Shown here in pieces: positions 44,392 to 55,194 of a DNA stretch of 64,000 bases. Each line of letters starts with the position of its first letter. Positions within the stretch are counted from its first letter, which is position 1. The notes under the pieces are model-generated. The model worked only from the letters and a program-made list of their open reading frames with translations, had not been told where the DNA came from and made no database searches. The DNA comes from Prochlorococcus sp. AG-673-M19 (lineage in GTDB: Bacteria > Cyanobacteriota > Cyanobacteriia > PCC-6307 > Cyanobiaceae). Both the position numbers and the translations under genes were made by a program. Location of the stretch: the NCBI GenBank assembly GCA_003211115.1, contig QCTP01000001.1, positions 1 through 64,000 on the forward strand. The letters run 5' to 3'.

Positions 44392-44398
44392 TTTTTAA

Positions 44399-45682
44399 TT
44401 ATATATTTGGTAAAACTATCCTTAGTAACATTTTTAATTCTTTACCATGCATAATCATTAAACCTTTTTTAACGCTCCAAGGGGCTTTTATAAACATTAT
44501 GCACATTGCATATACAATTTCTCTTAAGGATAACGTATCAGTTAGAAATCCATACCATTGAGTTTTAGGTAATTGAAAGAAACTACCAAAAAATTCCCTC
44601 AATAACTTTTCATCGAATCTCATTAGTTTTTCTAAACCAAATTGATAAATTGATTTCTTTCTTATTAATTCTTTAGGCCATAAACTTTCCCAACCTTTCC
44701 TAGCAATATGATAAGTGCTTAGTTTCTTATCATTCATTGCGGTTGATATAGCTTTCGCTACAAGTGGAGCTCTTCTTAAAACATTACCAATTAAATATCC
44801 TGAGGCAGGATGAACCATTGAAGCGGCACCTCCATAACCTAATATTTGTTGTTTAAAGTCTGGTATAGGCATATTCATTGGTAAAAACAAACCAAGTTCT
44901 TCATGTTGCATACTCGTAATTGATATATTTCTGTAAGAAAGCCTTTTCTCTAACCTTTCTTTTAAATTTTCCATTGTTAAAGGATTTACTAATCCAAGTG
45001 AAGTCTCTTCAAGAAAATACTTTCCATTCCCCATATCCATTGCATATAAAAAAGTTGGGGGCTCTTTCTTTTGATCCTCGTTTAAATGATCATTTCGGTA
45101 ATCCATCAAGACAAACTGTCCTTTTTTTAGTGGAGGCTTACTAAAACTTCCTACTATCCCATAACAAGTTTGAACTGCTAATGGTCCACATGATTTTAAT
45201 TTAAGAAATACAGGATCATATCCTGTCGCATCTATAACTAATCTCGCTGAGTAGGTTTTGCCATTATTAGTAGTGACTGTACTTTTATATTTCTTGTAGT
45301 TTATCTTTTCTGCAAATCCTTCATGCCATTTAATAAATGACTTATTACATTCATTTAACCAGTAATTATGTAATTTTTTCTTATCAAATAATCCATAATC
45401 TAAAAAATGCTCGGTTGCTTTATTTTCATAATGGTGTTCTTCAAGTGATCCATGCCCAAAAAAACTTACAGTATTTTTCCATCTATATTCAAGTAAATCC
45501 TGCAACCCAAGTTGATCAACTTCCTTTCCCCAAATACCATAAGTATTTGGCCAAGGCTCGTCAGGGCCATTAGGGGAAAGAACCTCAACATCTAATTTCT
45601 CATTACCTAAAGCTGATGCAATCGCCATCCCTGCCGGCCCTGCTCCTAAAACTAGTACATCTGGCAATCTTTTGGAAGACAT
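44399..45682 (-). CDS. Lycopene cyclase (CrtL family, beta or epsilon type not resolved)
   Basis: DVLVLGAGPAGMAIASAL, WPNTYGIWGKEVDQLGL, GGAASMVHPASGYLIGNVLRRAP. Confidence 0.9.
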   Translation of the reverse strand: MSSKRLPDVLVLGAGPAGMAIASALGNEKLDVEVLSPNGPDEPWPNTYGIWGKEVDQLGLQDLLEYRWKNTVSFFGHGSLEEHHYENKATEHFLDYGLFDKKKLHNYWLNECNKSFIKWHEGFAEKINYKKYKSTVTTNNGKTYSARLVIDATGYDPVFLKLKSCGPLAVQTCYGIVGSFSKPPLKKGQFVLMDYRNDHLNEDQKKEPPTFLYAMDMGNGKYFLEETSLGLVNPLTMENLKERLEKRLSYRNISITSMQHEELGLFLPMNMPIPDFKQQILGYGGAASMVHPASGYLIGNVLRRAPLVAKAISTAMNDKKLSTYHIARKGWESLWPKELIRKKSIYQFGLEKLMRFDEKLLREFFGSFFQLPKTQWYGFLTDTLSLREIVYAMCIMFIKAPWSVKKGLMIMHGKELKMLLRIVLPNI

Positions 45683-45907
45683 TAATTATAAATTCTGAAG
45701 TTTGAAAAGTTTTTAGAAACATAAAAAATATATGAAACTTCATTTTTATAATTCATTCAAAATTCTTTAATGAGAATAGATTTAATAATAAGCAAAAGAC
45801 TCTAAGACTAGACCTTATTTTTTAAGTGTTTTAACAATAATTTATAAGATTTCAAAAAAAAAATAATATATAATTTTTTATTATAAATAGTTTTTTTTTA
45901 AATCATA

Positions 45908-46909
45908 ATGTCAAAAGAAAAGGATATTTTAATAACGGGGGGTAATTCTGGGATTGGTTTTTTTTCTACTATTAACTTATTGAAAACTAAAAATAATTTA
46001 TATATTCCAATTAGATCTGCATCAAGAAGAGATAGTTTTTTATCAAAACTTCTAAAATATTTTGATAGAAAATACTTAGAAAAATATTTAAATCTTATTG
46101 AAAATATTGATTTATCTAATTTGGAAAATGTTCAAATAATTAGAGATTATTTAATCAAAAAAAATGTTGTTTTGGATGTGGTTATTTTAAATGCAGGATT
46201 ACAATATACTGGATCTTTTTATCCTAAAGTTTCAAAACAAGGCATTGAACTTACTTTTGCTGTCAATCATCTTGCACATTTTTACTTAGTTAATACTTTA
46301 ATAGAACTAATAAGAGATCAAGATGAATCTAGGATTATTATTACATCATCTGATGTTCATGATCCAAAGAGTTCAGGAGGCAATGTTGGAGATAAAGCAG
46401 ATTTAAATAATTTAACAAATTTTAAAGAGGAAATTTCAGGAAAATATTTGAATTTTAGTGCTGATAAAGCTTATAAAAATAGTAAATTATGTAATATATT
46501 GTTTGCTAAAGAACTTGCAAAAAGATTACAAATTCAAGCTAGTAAAATAGGAGTTATTACTTGGGCCCCAGGTCTTGTAATTCCTAATGATGATTTGGGT
46601 TTCTTTAGATATAGCAGGAAATTTAATACCTTTGGTTACATTGTTTTTTCAATTATTGCGAAAAATATTTTAGGTATTTCAGAAAATGTAGAAAATGCAG
46701 GAGAGTTGCTTTCTCAAATTGTTTTTGAATCTAATTTTAATAAAAATAAGTACTTACATTTAAGTAATAAGCTTGTCTTTTATAAAAAACATAAATTAGT
46801 TGAAAGTGATGTAAGTGAAGAAGCTAGTAAAAGTGAACTTGCATTAAAGCTTTGGAATTTAAGTGAAGAATTATGCAGATCATTTGGGTTCGTTTCTTTC
46901 AATATTTAA
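45908..46909 (+). CDS. POR-like short-chain dehydrogenase (protochlorophyllide reductase paralog-like)
   Basis: ILITGGNSGIGFFS, KAYKNSKLCNILFAKELAKRL, LVESDVSEEASKSELALKLWNLSEEL (POR-like C-terminus). Confidence 0.8.
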   Translation: MSKEKDILITGGNSGIGFFSTINLLKTKNNLYIPIRSASRRDSFLSKLLKYFDRKYLEKYLNLIENIDLSNLENVQIIRDYLIKKNVVLDVVILNAGLQYTGSFYPKVSKQGIELTFAVNHLAHFYLVNTLIELIRDQDESRIIITSSDVHDPKSSGGNVGDKADLNNLTNFKEEISGKYLNFSADKAYKNSKLCNILFAKELAKRLQIQASKIGVITWAPGLVIPNDDLGFFRYSRKFNTFGYIVFSIIAKNILGISENVENAGELLSQIVFESNFNKNKYLHLSNKLVFYKKHKLVESDVSEEASKSELALKLWNLSEELCRSFGFVSFNI

Positions 46910-47917
46910 TGTTTGAGTTGGGAATGCAAATTCTATATTATTTAAGGAAAATTCTTCAATGATTCGCACATTAATACTTTGCTGTGCTTCCATCGCAGCT
47001 AAATAATTATTTGTTGGGATGTAATAAACTAGTTCAAAATTAAGACTAAAGTCTCCAAAATCTGTAAAGTGACATCTATCAAAAGAAGCATCTTTAGTTT
47101 CTTCAACTATTTTTTTAATGATTTTTGGAATCTTTTTGATCAGGGATGGAGAAGTTTCATAAACTACTCCCAATTTATGAACAAGTCTCCTCTTTTTCAT
47201 TTGAGCATAATTTGAAATAATCCCATTAGTTAATGCGCTGTTGCTCATAATTATTACTTCTCCGTTGATACTTCTTATCCTTGAGGATCTTACTCCGACC
47301 CTCTCTACCATTCCTAGTACACTTTCAGACTTTATAAATTCACCTTTTTGAAAAGGTTTATCTAGGAGAATTGTGATATATTCAAAAAATTCTTGAACTG
47401 GATCTTTTAATGCTAAACCTGCTCCGATCCCACCCGCACTAAGCAGAGCCCAAATTGCTGTCATTTGTACTCCAATATTTTGTAAGAAAAAAATAGATCC
47501 TATTGTCCATGTAAAGGCCTTAATTAATGGTGTTAATGATGAGATCATTGAACTAATTGATGAATCATCAATTTTTGCGGTAGATTCTGTTAAAGATCTA
47601 ATTAATACTTTGTTTAGGGCTTTAATAATGATTATTAAAATAAGTAATTTTTTAATATTTAACAATACAGATATAAAAGTTATTTCTTCAGTAAAAAAAT
47701 AATCAATTGAGAAATAGGCTGATAGAAGAAAACCTATTGGTCTTATAATTCCAGTAATAGTTTCAAATATAAAATCATCAAAATTTGTTTTTGTTCTTTT
47801 AGAAATCCTTTTTAAAATTATCTTTGATATTTTAGATATTATTATTGATAAAATTATTCCAATGATAAATATTGAAATTGCTAAAAGAAAATTTTCCGTA
47901 AATAATTTCATATCCAA
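46880..47917 (-). CDS. MscS-family mechanosensitive channel
   Basis: ALLSAGGIGAGLALKDPVQEFFEYITILLDKPFQKGEFIKS..VERVGVRSSRIRSINGEVIIMSNS. Confidence 0.93.
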   Translation of the reverse strand: MDMKLFTENFLLAISIFIIGIILSIIISKISKIILKRISKRTKTNFDDFIFETITGIIRPIGFLLSAYFSIDYFFTEEITFISVLLNIKKLLILIIIIKALNKVLIRSLTESTAKIDDSSISSMISSLTPLIKAFTWTIGSIFFLQNIGVQMTAIWALLSAGGIGAGLALKDPVQEFFEYITILLDKPFQKGEFIKSESVLGMVERVGVRSSRIRSINGEVIIMSNSALTNGIISNYAQMKKRRLVHKLGVVYETSPSLIKKIPKIIKKIVEETKDASFDRCHFTDFGDFSLNFELVYYIPTNNYLAAMEAQQSINVRIIEEFSLNNIEFAFPTQTLNIERNEPK

Positions 47918-47984
47918 TAAATTCTTAAATAATCAATATTTAAAGTTTAAATTATCTCTAAAAATAAACCAGCCTAAATTATCT

Positions 47985-48542
47985 CTAATTTTTAATTATA
48001 TTTCTAATTTCTCTAAATTCTTTTCTATCTGAGGTTTTACATATTTCAAAAATTATTGATTCGGTAGTCGAAATAATTGCTCCTTCATTAATCATTCTTT
48101 GTAAGGAAATTTCGTGATCTAAACTATTTCTACTTCCCATGGCATCGCATATTACCAGAACCTTATATCCTTTTTGTAAAAATTCTAAAACACTTTGCAT
48201 TATACAAATGTGTGTCTCAAATCCGCAAACTATCAAATTAGTAATTTTTTTATTATTAAGTTCATCTAAAAAATCTTTATTACTAGCTAAGCTAAAATTC
48301 ATTTTCTGGATTTTATTAAAACTTATTTTCGGTAATAAAGTTGGTATTGTTTTACCTAATTTGAGGGGATTTTGTTCTGAGACGAAAATGTCTTCGTCCA
48401 AGATTTGATAAGCGTTTAATAACTTTTGGATATTTTTTATTATTGAATCTTTGTTTTTAATTGGAGCTATAATTTTTTCCTGAATATCTATAATTAGCAA
48501 GGCATTTTTTATTGGAATTTTTCTTTTAAAAGGATGCGACAT
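47985..48542 (-). CDS. Isochorismatase-family cysteine hydrolase
   Basis: ALLIIDIQEKI, LIVCGFETHICIMQSVLEFLQKGYKVLVICDAMGSR. Confidence 0.9.
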   Translation of the reverse strand: MSHPFKRKIPIKNALLIIDIQEKIIAPIKNKDSIIKNIQKLLNAYQILDEDIFVSEQNPLKLGKTIPTLLPKISFNKIQKMNFSLASNKDFLDELNNKKITNLIVCGFETHICIMQSVLEFLQKGYKVLVICDAMGSRNSLDHEISLQRMINEGAIISTTESIIFEICKTSDRKEFREIRNIIKN

Positions 48543-48693
48543 TAATCTTTTTCTAAAATATTAAAGATATATATTTAAATAATACACATTTAATCAAATT
48601 TTTCTTAGTAAGAAATTTAGTAAATATTTATTAGTTTGAAGTTGTTCAACTCTCATCAAGGGGTTATTATTGAGAATAGATATTAATTCTTAA

Positions 48694-49146
48694 TTGTCTT
48701 TATCTTCTCAATATCAAGTGATTACATCTCCTTTAGGAGATGGCTTACATAAAGACGGTAAGAGGTTAACTCCTCAAAGACTTAAGGTCTTAAATTTATT
48801 TGAGAATATTGGGTCAGGTAATCATTTAAGTGCTGAAGAGGTTCATGAGAAATTAATTAAATCTAGTTCTAAAGTTTCCCTCGCAACAATATATAGAACT
48901 TTGAGACTTCTGGTTCAGATGGGGTTATTACATGAATTAGAGCTTAGTGAAGGAGGACATAGATATGAATTATTAAGCAATGAAACAGCAGATCATCATC
49001 ACTTAATTTGTATTAGATGCGGAAGAACTGAAGAATTTGAAAGTGATGAAGTATTGAAGGCTGGTAAAGTAGCTGCCAAAGTTAATGGTTTTAAACTTAT
49101 TGAATCTTCTTTAAATGTTAGAGCTATATGCCCTAATTGTATTTAA
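48694..49146 (+). CDS. fur: Fur-family transcriptional regulator
   Basis: TTG start; LTPQRLKVL, SLATIYRTLRLLVQMGLLHELEL, DHHHLICIRCGRTEEF. Confidence 0.93.
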   Translation: MSLSSQYQVITSPLGDGLHKDGKRLTPQRLKVLNLFENIGSGNHLSAEEVHEKLIKSSSKVSLATIYRTLRLLVQMGLLHELELSEGGHRYELLSNETADHHHLICIRCGRTEEFESDEVLKAGKVAAKVNGFKLIESSLNVRAICPNCI

Positions 49147-49152
49147 TAGAAA

Positions 49153-50085
49153 TTAGGATAAAGTCCCTCCACAGCTTGATCCTGCCCCGGCTGTACATGC
49201 AAAGCAATGATCCTTTACAGCTACTTCATAATCGAATTTAAATGATTTATTCATTAAATCAAAAAGTGTCTTTGGACCATTATTTCCATTTAAATTTATT
49301 TGCTGATTAAAGTCACAATCATAAATTTGACCTTGCCAATTAACACTTATCGTTTTTTTACACATAAGGTTTTCTAAATTATTTTGATTAAAATTTTCTT
49401 TAAGTAATTTGTTATATGGATCAAGTTTATTTTCTCTCTTAAGAGAATCAGCGTATCGATTAATTGGCATATTGGTTATTGTATAAAGATTATTAAATGA
49501 GATATTGTACTTTTCAAAAAGAATTCTTTTATAATCAGCCTCTAGGATTTCTTGCGATGGTGGCAGAATAGGATTGACAGGATTATAAACTAGATTTAAT
49601 TGCAGGCCATCTTTACGTTTCCCATAACCTAGATTATTAAGTAATTTTAAAGCATTAATACTTTTTTCAAAGACCCCATAGCCCCTTTGTAATTCTACAT
49701 TGTCCTTTTCATAGCAAGGGAGCGATGCTATTATTTTCACTCTATTCTTAGCAAGAAATTGAGGTAAGTCTTCATATCCCTCTTCAAAGAAAATTGTTAG
49801 ATTACATCTATCGATAATTTCAATATTTTTGTCACTTAAACTGTTAATTAGATTTCTAAATTCAGGATGCATTTCTGGAGCCCCACCTGTAATGTCTAAA
49901 GTTTTAATTTTATATTTTTCTATTACTTTTGGAATAAGAGAAATTATTTCATTGGACATTTTTTCTGTACGCAATGGACTTGAATTTACATGGCAATGTT
50001 TACAAGCCTGATTGCATTTATAACCAATATTTATCTGAAGTGTTTCTATCTTTTCTTTATTTATTGAAGGAAAACTACTTATCAT
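49153..50085 (-). CDS. Radical SAM protein, ArsS-like (DUF3641 C-terminus)
   Basis: NIGYKCNQACKHCHVNSSP (CxxxCxxC), LDITGGAPEMHPEFR, C-terminal CFACTAGAGSSCGGTLS. Confidence 0.87.
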   Translation of the reverse strand: MISSFPSINKEKIETLQINIGYKCNQACKHCHVNSSPLRTEKMSNEIISLIPKVIEKYKIKTLDITGGAPEMHPEFRNLINSLSDKNIEIIDRCNLTIFFEEGYEDLPQFLAKNRVKIIASLPCYEKDNVELQRGYGVFEKSINALKLLNNLGYGKRKDGLQLNLVYNPVNPILPPSQEILEADYKRILFEKYNISFNNLYTITNMPINRYADSLKRENKLDPYNKLLKENFNQNNLENLMCKKTISVNWQGQIYDCDFNQQINLNGNNGPKTLFDLMNKSFKFDYEVAVKDHCFACTAGAGSSCGGTLS

Positions 50086-50130
50086 GGTTCTGATTGATTT
50101 TACTTTAGTTTAAATAAGATTAATTAAGTA

Positions 50131-51336
50131 TTATGTTTTTAATTTTGATCTATTTTTTGCAAATCCAATAAACCAGTTTAAATATTCTTTAGGACCATTC
50201 TGAAAAATCATATCAAACTTCAAGTTGTCTTCATCATCACTTATTCCTTCTAAACCAGACCTTTTTGTAGAAGGTCTATTAACTTCTCCTGAACTACTAT
50301 CAACAAAAATTATTTTATTATTACTTTTAAACTCTTTTCCTAATAATTGTATAAATTCTAAGAATGATCGATCACTTCCTCCTCTTGAATAACCATTATT
50401 ATTATTTTGTTGTGATGTGACTGTGTCTCCAATCCCAATAATTGTTGGCATATCTTCTAATTTAATATATTTTTTGCAGAAATTTACTTTTTCAATCATC
50501 GATTTAGGCGAGTCTCTAAAATTAAAGTTTCTACCAAATGGAGCTTTACCAGTAGTATCGAAAATAAATTTATTTAATAAAAAAAGGACCCCTGAGTCTT
50601 TTACTGCTCCTTTAATAAGTAGCTGTATATCTGTTGACCCAATATCATTTTTACTAGAAAGTTTTATTATTTCATTTCCATCTTTGCTTCCCAGATTTGG
50701 TGATATGTGTAGAAAAAATGAGTCTTTAAGTCCTTTAGCGTTGGCTTTATGAATAATTTCATTCATCATATCTTCAAAGCTTTTTTGAATAATTCTTCTT
50801 TTTTCAGAATCATCTTTTACTAAATCGAAAAGGCTATTAAAATTTATTGTTGGAGAGAACCTTGTCCTACATATTGATTTGCAAGCATGAGAATTTATTT
50901 CTTCTTGGTCAATATTAGGAAAAATTTTCTTTACTATTTTTTCAAAAATTGGCCTCATTAAGTCAGGAACTTTGGCTAAGAAATCTACCTCTTCTTTAGA
51001 TACTCCCTCAAAACTTATATTCCCATTACTATCTTGATATTCAACCCCGCATGCAGCTAAACCTCTTAAATAAAGGCCTTTTTCTTTTGGCTGATCAATA
51101 CTTTTTAGGCTTCTTTCAACTATTCTGTTAACCCCTCTTGGACCATCATGTTCACCACATGTTAAGACGAAAAATTCTTTTTCTAAATTTTTTACTGCAA
51201 ATATGAATTTTGATTCCAGTTTTCTAGTCATTGGGTCTTTTACCAGTGGAATGCATACACCATCTATATCTTGAATAAATAAGATATTTTTAGAATTAAT
51301 TATTATTTTTTCAAAATCCAAGTTAATGTGTTTCAT
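50131..51336 (-). CDS. Glucosylglycerol 3-phosphatase-like protein (StpA/GgpP family)
   Basis: 401 aa; ILFIQDIDGVCIPLVKDPMTR (DxDG HAD-like), VLTCGEHDGPRGVNRIVER, IIGIGDTVTSQ. Confidence 0.82.
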   Translation of the reverse strand: MKHINLDFEKIIINSKNILFIQDIDGVCIPLVKDPMTRKLESKFIFAVKNLEKEFFVLTCGEHDGPRGVNRIVERSLKSIDQPKEKGLYLRGLAACGVEYQDSNGNISFEGVSKEEVDFLAKVPDLMRPIFEKIVKKIFPNIDQEEINSHACKSICRTRFSPTINFNSLFDLVKDDSEKRRIIQKSFEDMMNEIIHKANAKGLKDSFFLHISPNLGSKDGNEIIKLSSKNDIGSTDIQLLIKGAVKDSGVLFLLNKFIFDTTGKAPFGRNFNFRDSPKSMIEKVNFCKKYIKLEDMPTIIGIGDTVTSQQNNNNGYSRGGSDRSFLEFIQLLGKEFKSNNKIIFVDSSSGEVNRPSTKRSGLEGISDDEDNLKFDMIFQNGPKEYLNWFIGFAKNRSKLKT

Positions 51337-51487
51337 TTTTATTATGAAATTTTGCTCTCTTTTGAATTCATAATAATACTTGAACTTGGAAATATAAAAT
51401 TCAATATTTATAATAAAAAGTTTTGCGGTAGCAATAAATTGGTTTAATGTATAAAAATGCTAATTATGCAAATCTTAAGATAATTTT

Positions 51488-53014
51488 ATGGATATAAAGA
51501 ACAAAATGAATAATAGTTTTTTTAAGGAGTTAAATAACGAAGAATCATTTTATTCATTTTTAGATGATATTGAAAATTGCAAAGTGGGATTTTATAGTGT
51601 TGGATTATATCCAGCATCTTTAGCCTATAACTGTGCAATGCATTCTGATTCAAATAATATTCTGTTAGCTCCAAGACCTGGAAGAGATTTATTAGGTGCT
51701 TTTTCTAAAGATGTTCTATCCCATATGGAACATAAAATAATAGAAAAAATTGAAGGTATGGGAAATTATTCTTCTGAAGGGAAAAGAAAGACCAATACTC
51801 TCGAAGATCTTCTACTAAAATGTAAGATTGTTATCCTCGCTTCAAATAGTAATCACATACAAAATGATATTCGTTATGCAATAGAATTAAGAAAATATTT
51901 AAATCGCGAAAATGTTGTCCTTGCTTGCCTTGTGGGCTCATTTTGTTTTGATGAAGAAAATGAAAAACCCTATATTTTATGTGATCAATATCCTGATTTA
52001 GCTTTTTTTACAGGATTCCATCGTCATGGTGCCTTACGCAACTTCAAAGATAGTTTTACCGCTAATTTTTGTCATCCTGACTCATTAACAGCTCTAATTG
52101 GCGCAAGAATCTTAAATCAATTGTCACCAAATATTCAGGTATCGCCAGGAGTACATAATATTGAATCTCAGTACATTAAGTCCATAAAAAATATTTCTTC
52201 AATATTCGCAGGTTTTGTAAATAACTTTCATTCAGATAAGCCTGGAATGTTGCCCACAATCAATACTGTTTTATTAACTCAATGCTTGGATCAAGCAGCT
52301 ACTGTCTCTCAAAATGTAAGAAAAGAAAATAAATTTCAAAATTCACATTTTTCATTAAAAGAACTTGGATATGGTGAAGATATTATTATCGCCAAAGAAA
52401 ATATTGGGAATAAATTTTTTGAATCAGCTGATTATACTTTTTCTCAACTAAATGCTGTTAAAGCTGATGTTTTGGGTAGTATGACTTTGCCAACCGAGGG
52501 TAAGCCAACAAGGAATTTCCAGGCAGGACAAGTTTTATCAGATTTGCTTTTAAGACTTAAGAGATGTCCTAACGATGTCAGTGAGTTTATTAATTGGTGT
52601 GAAAAATTTAACTTAAGTCAAGGAGGCCTTGAGGGCTTAAAATCACTAAAATTTTGGCCTAAAATTTATAGGGAATTTAATATTAAAAATAATAATTGCT
52701 CGATGATCAATCTGATTTATTTATGCTTTCATGCAAAACCTGAAGAAAAAAAAGAAATTTATGAAGTGTTAATTAATTCGGATGCAATAACTAATTTTTG
52801 TCAGGAATCTGTAAAGCCTAATTTATGCTTAGAACTAAATTATAAACTTCAAGGAATAGATGTTTTTGATAATAAAAAGCTACTTTATGAGAAATTAATT
52901 TCAAATAGTAATAAAATTAATGTTGATAAAAAATTATATGAAAAATTAACTTCTGAAAATAATCCAAATTATATTAAAGCAATAAAAATAATTAATAAAT
53001 ACTTTACTAACTAG
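51488..53014 (+). CDS. Conserved hypothetical, possibly NAD(P)-binding dehydrogenase-like
   Basis: 508 aa; VGFYSVGLYPASLAYNCAMHS...ILLAPRPGRDLLG, CKIVILASNSNHI; family not confidently recognised. Confidence 0.6.
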   Translation: MDIKNKMNNSFFKELNNEESFYSFLDDIENCKVGFYSVGLYPASLAYNCAMHSDSNNILLAPRPGRDLLGAFSKDVLSHMEHKIIEKIEGMGNYSSEGKRKTNTLEDLLLKCKIVILASNSNHIQNDIRYAIELRKYLNRENVVLACLVGSFCFDEENEKPYILCDQYPDLAFFTGFHRHGALRNFKDSFTANFCHPDSLTALIGARILNQLSPNIQVSPGVHNIESQYIKSIKNISSIFAGFVNNFHSDKPGMLPTINTVLLTQCLDQAATVSQNVRKENKFQNSHFSLKELGYGEDIIIAKENIGNKFFESADYTFSQLNAVKADVLGSMTLPTEGKPTRNFQAGQVLSDLLLRLKRCPNDVSEFINWCEKFNLSQGGLEGLKSLKFWPKIYREFNIKNNNCSMINLIYLCFHAKPEEKKEIYEVLINSDAITNFCQESVKPNLCLELNYKLQGIDVFDNKKLLYEKLISNSNKINVDKKLYEKLTSENNPNYIKAIKIINKYFTN

Positions 53015-53118
53015 AAAAAAACTTACTAAATTGCTTTAAATCAATTGAGTTTCTATTTTCTATTATTTACTTATCCTAACTTCAGAGTTAGACTTATTAA
53101 GTTAAAGTAGGATTTTTT

Positions 53119-53778
53119 TTGAATAAAGAATTATCACATCGCTCTCATGAACTCAAAGCTCTTGGTTGGAACCAAGAAGATTTATCAAGGTATGAAGATT
53201 TATGGGACTATAGTCAAAGATGGGGTTTGATAAATCTAGAAAGAGAAGACAGACAATTTTTAAAAAAAGCAGAGAAGTTGCTTCCGAAAATTCAAAATAA
53301 AAAAGCATCTATTAAAAAATCTATTGAAGAGAAGTCTTATTATTTATGGTTAGATTTCTATCTTGAAGAAATAAAAACTTTTAATGAATCTAACGTACCC
53401 AAAGATAAAGTAAGTATTTGGACTCTTTTGATTGAAGAGGAGTTGAAACTTCTTAGAGAGCTAAAACCTGTAATGGGCTTACCAGATACTTTGAAGGCTA
53501 AAAATTTGTTTGTTAATAGAAGACAAATTATTGAAAAGGCTTTTAAAGAATATGATGCTAAAAATAATAACGAACCTTTTGATTTCATTAATATATTAAA
53601 TACATCTGAAAAAGATGTGAGTAAAAGCTGGAAATCTATTATTGAAAAAGATCCTGTAGCAAATGACTTTTTTCCTATTGTCGAAATCAAAAATGCAGAA
53701 GATTTAAGATCTGAAATAAATGAAAATTTAAAATCATTTATGAGGGAAAATTACCCATCATTAAAAGTGGATTTATAA
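53119..53778 (+). CDS. Conserved cyanobacterial hypothetical protein
   Basis: 219 aa, TTG start; LSHRSHELKALGWNQEDLSRYEDLWDYSQRWGLINLEREDRQFLKKAEKLLP. Confidence 0.7.
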   Translation: MNKELSHRSHELKALGWNQEDLSRYEDLWDYSQRWGLINLEREDRQFLKKAEKLLPKIQNKKASIKKSIEEKSYYLWLDFYLEEIKTFNESNVPKDKVSIWTLLIEEELKLLRELKPVMGLPDTLKAKNLFVNRRQIIEKAFKEYDAKNNNEPFDFINILNTSEKDVSKSWKSIIEKDPVANDFFPIVEIKNAEDLRSEINENLKSFMRENYPSLKVDL

Positions 53779-53845
53779 AGATTTATCTTTATTATATTTA
53801 TTTTTAGGAAGTTTTTAAGTTAAATAGATAATAGGATTAATTTAA

Positions 53846-55180
<1,335 letters not shown>

Positions 55181-55194
55181 TTAATGGAGATTCT

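Noticed and set aside
53076-53091. CTAACT-TCAG-AGTTAG hairpin before ORF 53119
   Set aside because: Six-bp AT-rich stem without an immediate T-run; too weak to call a terminator or riboswitch.
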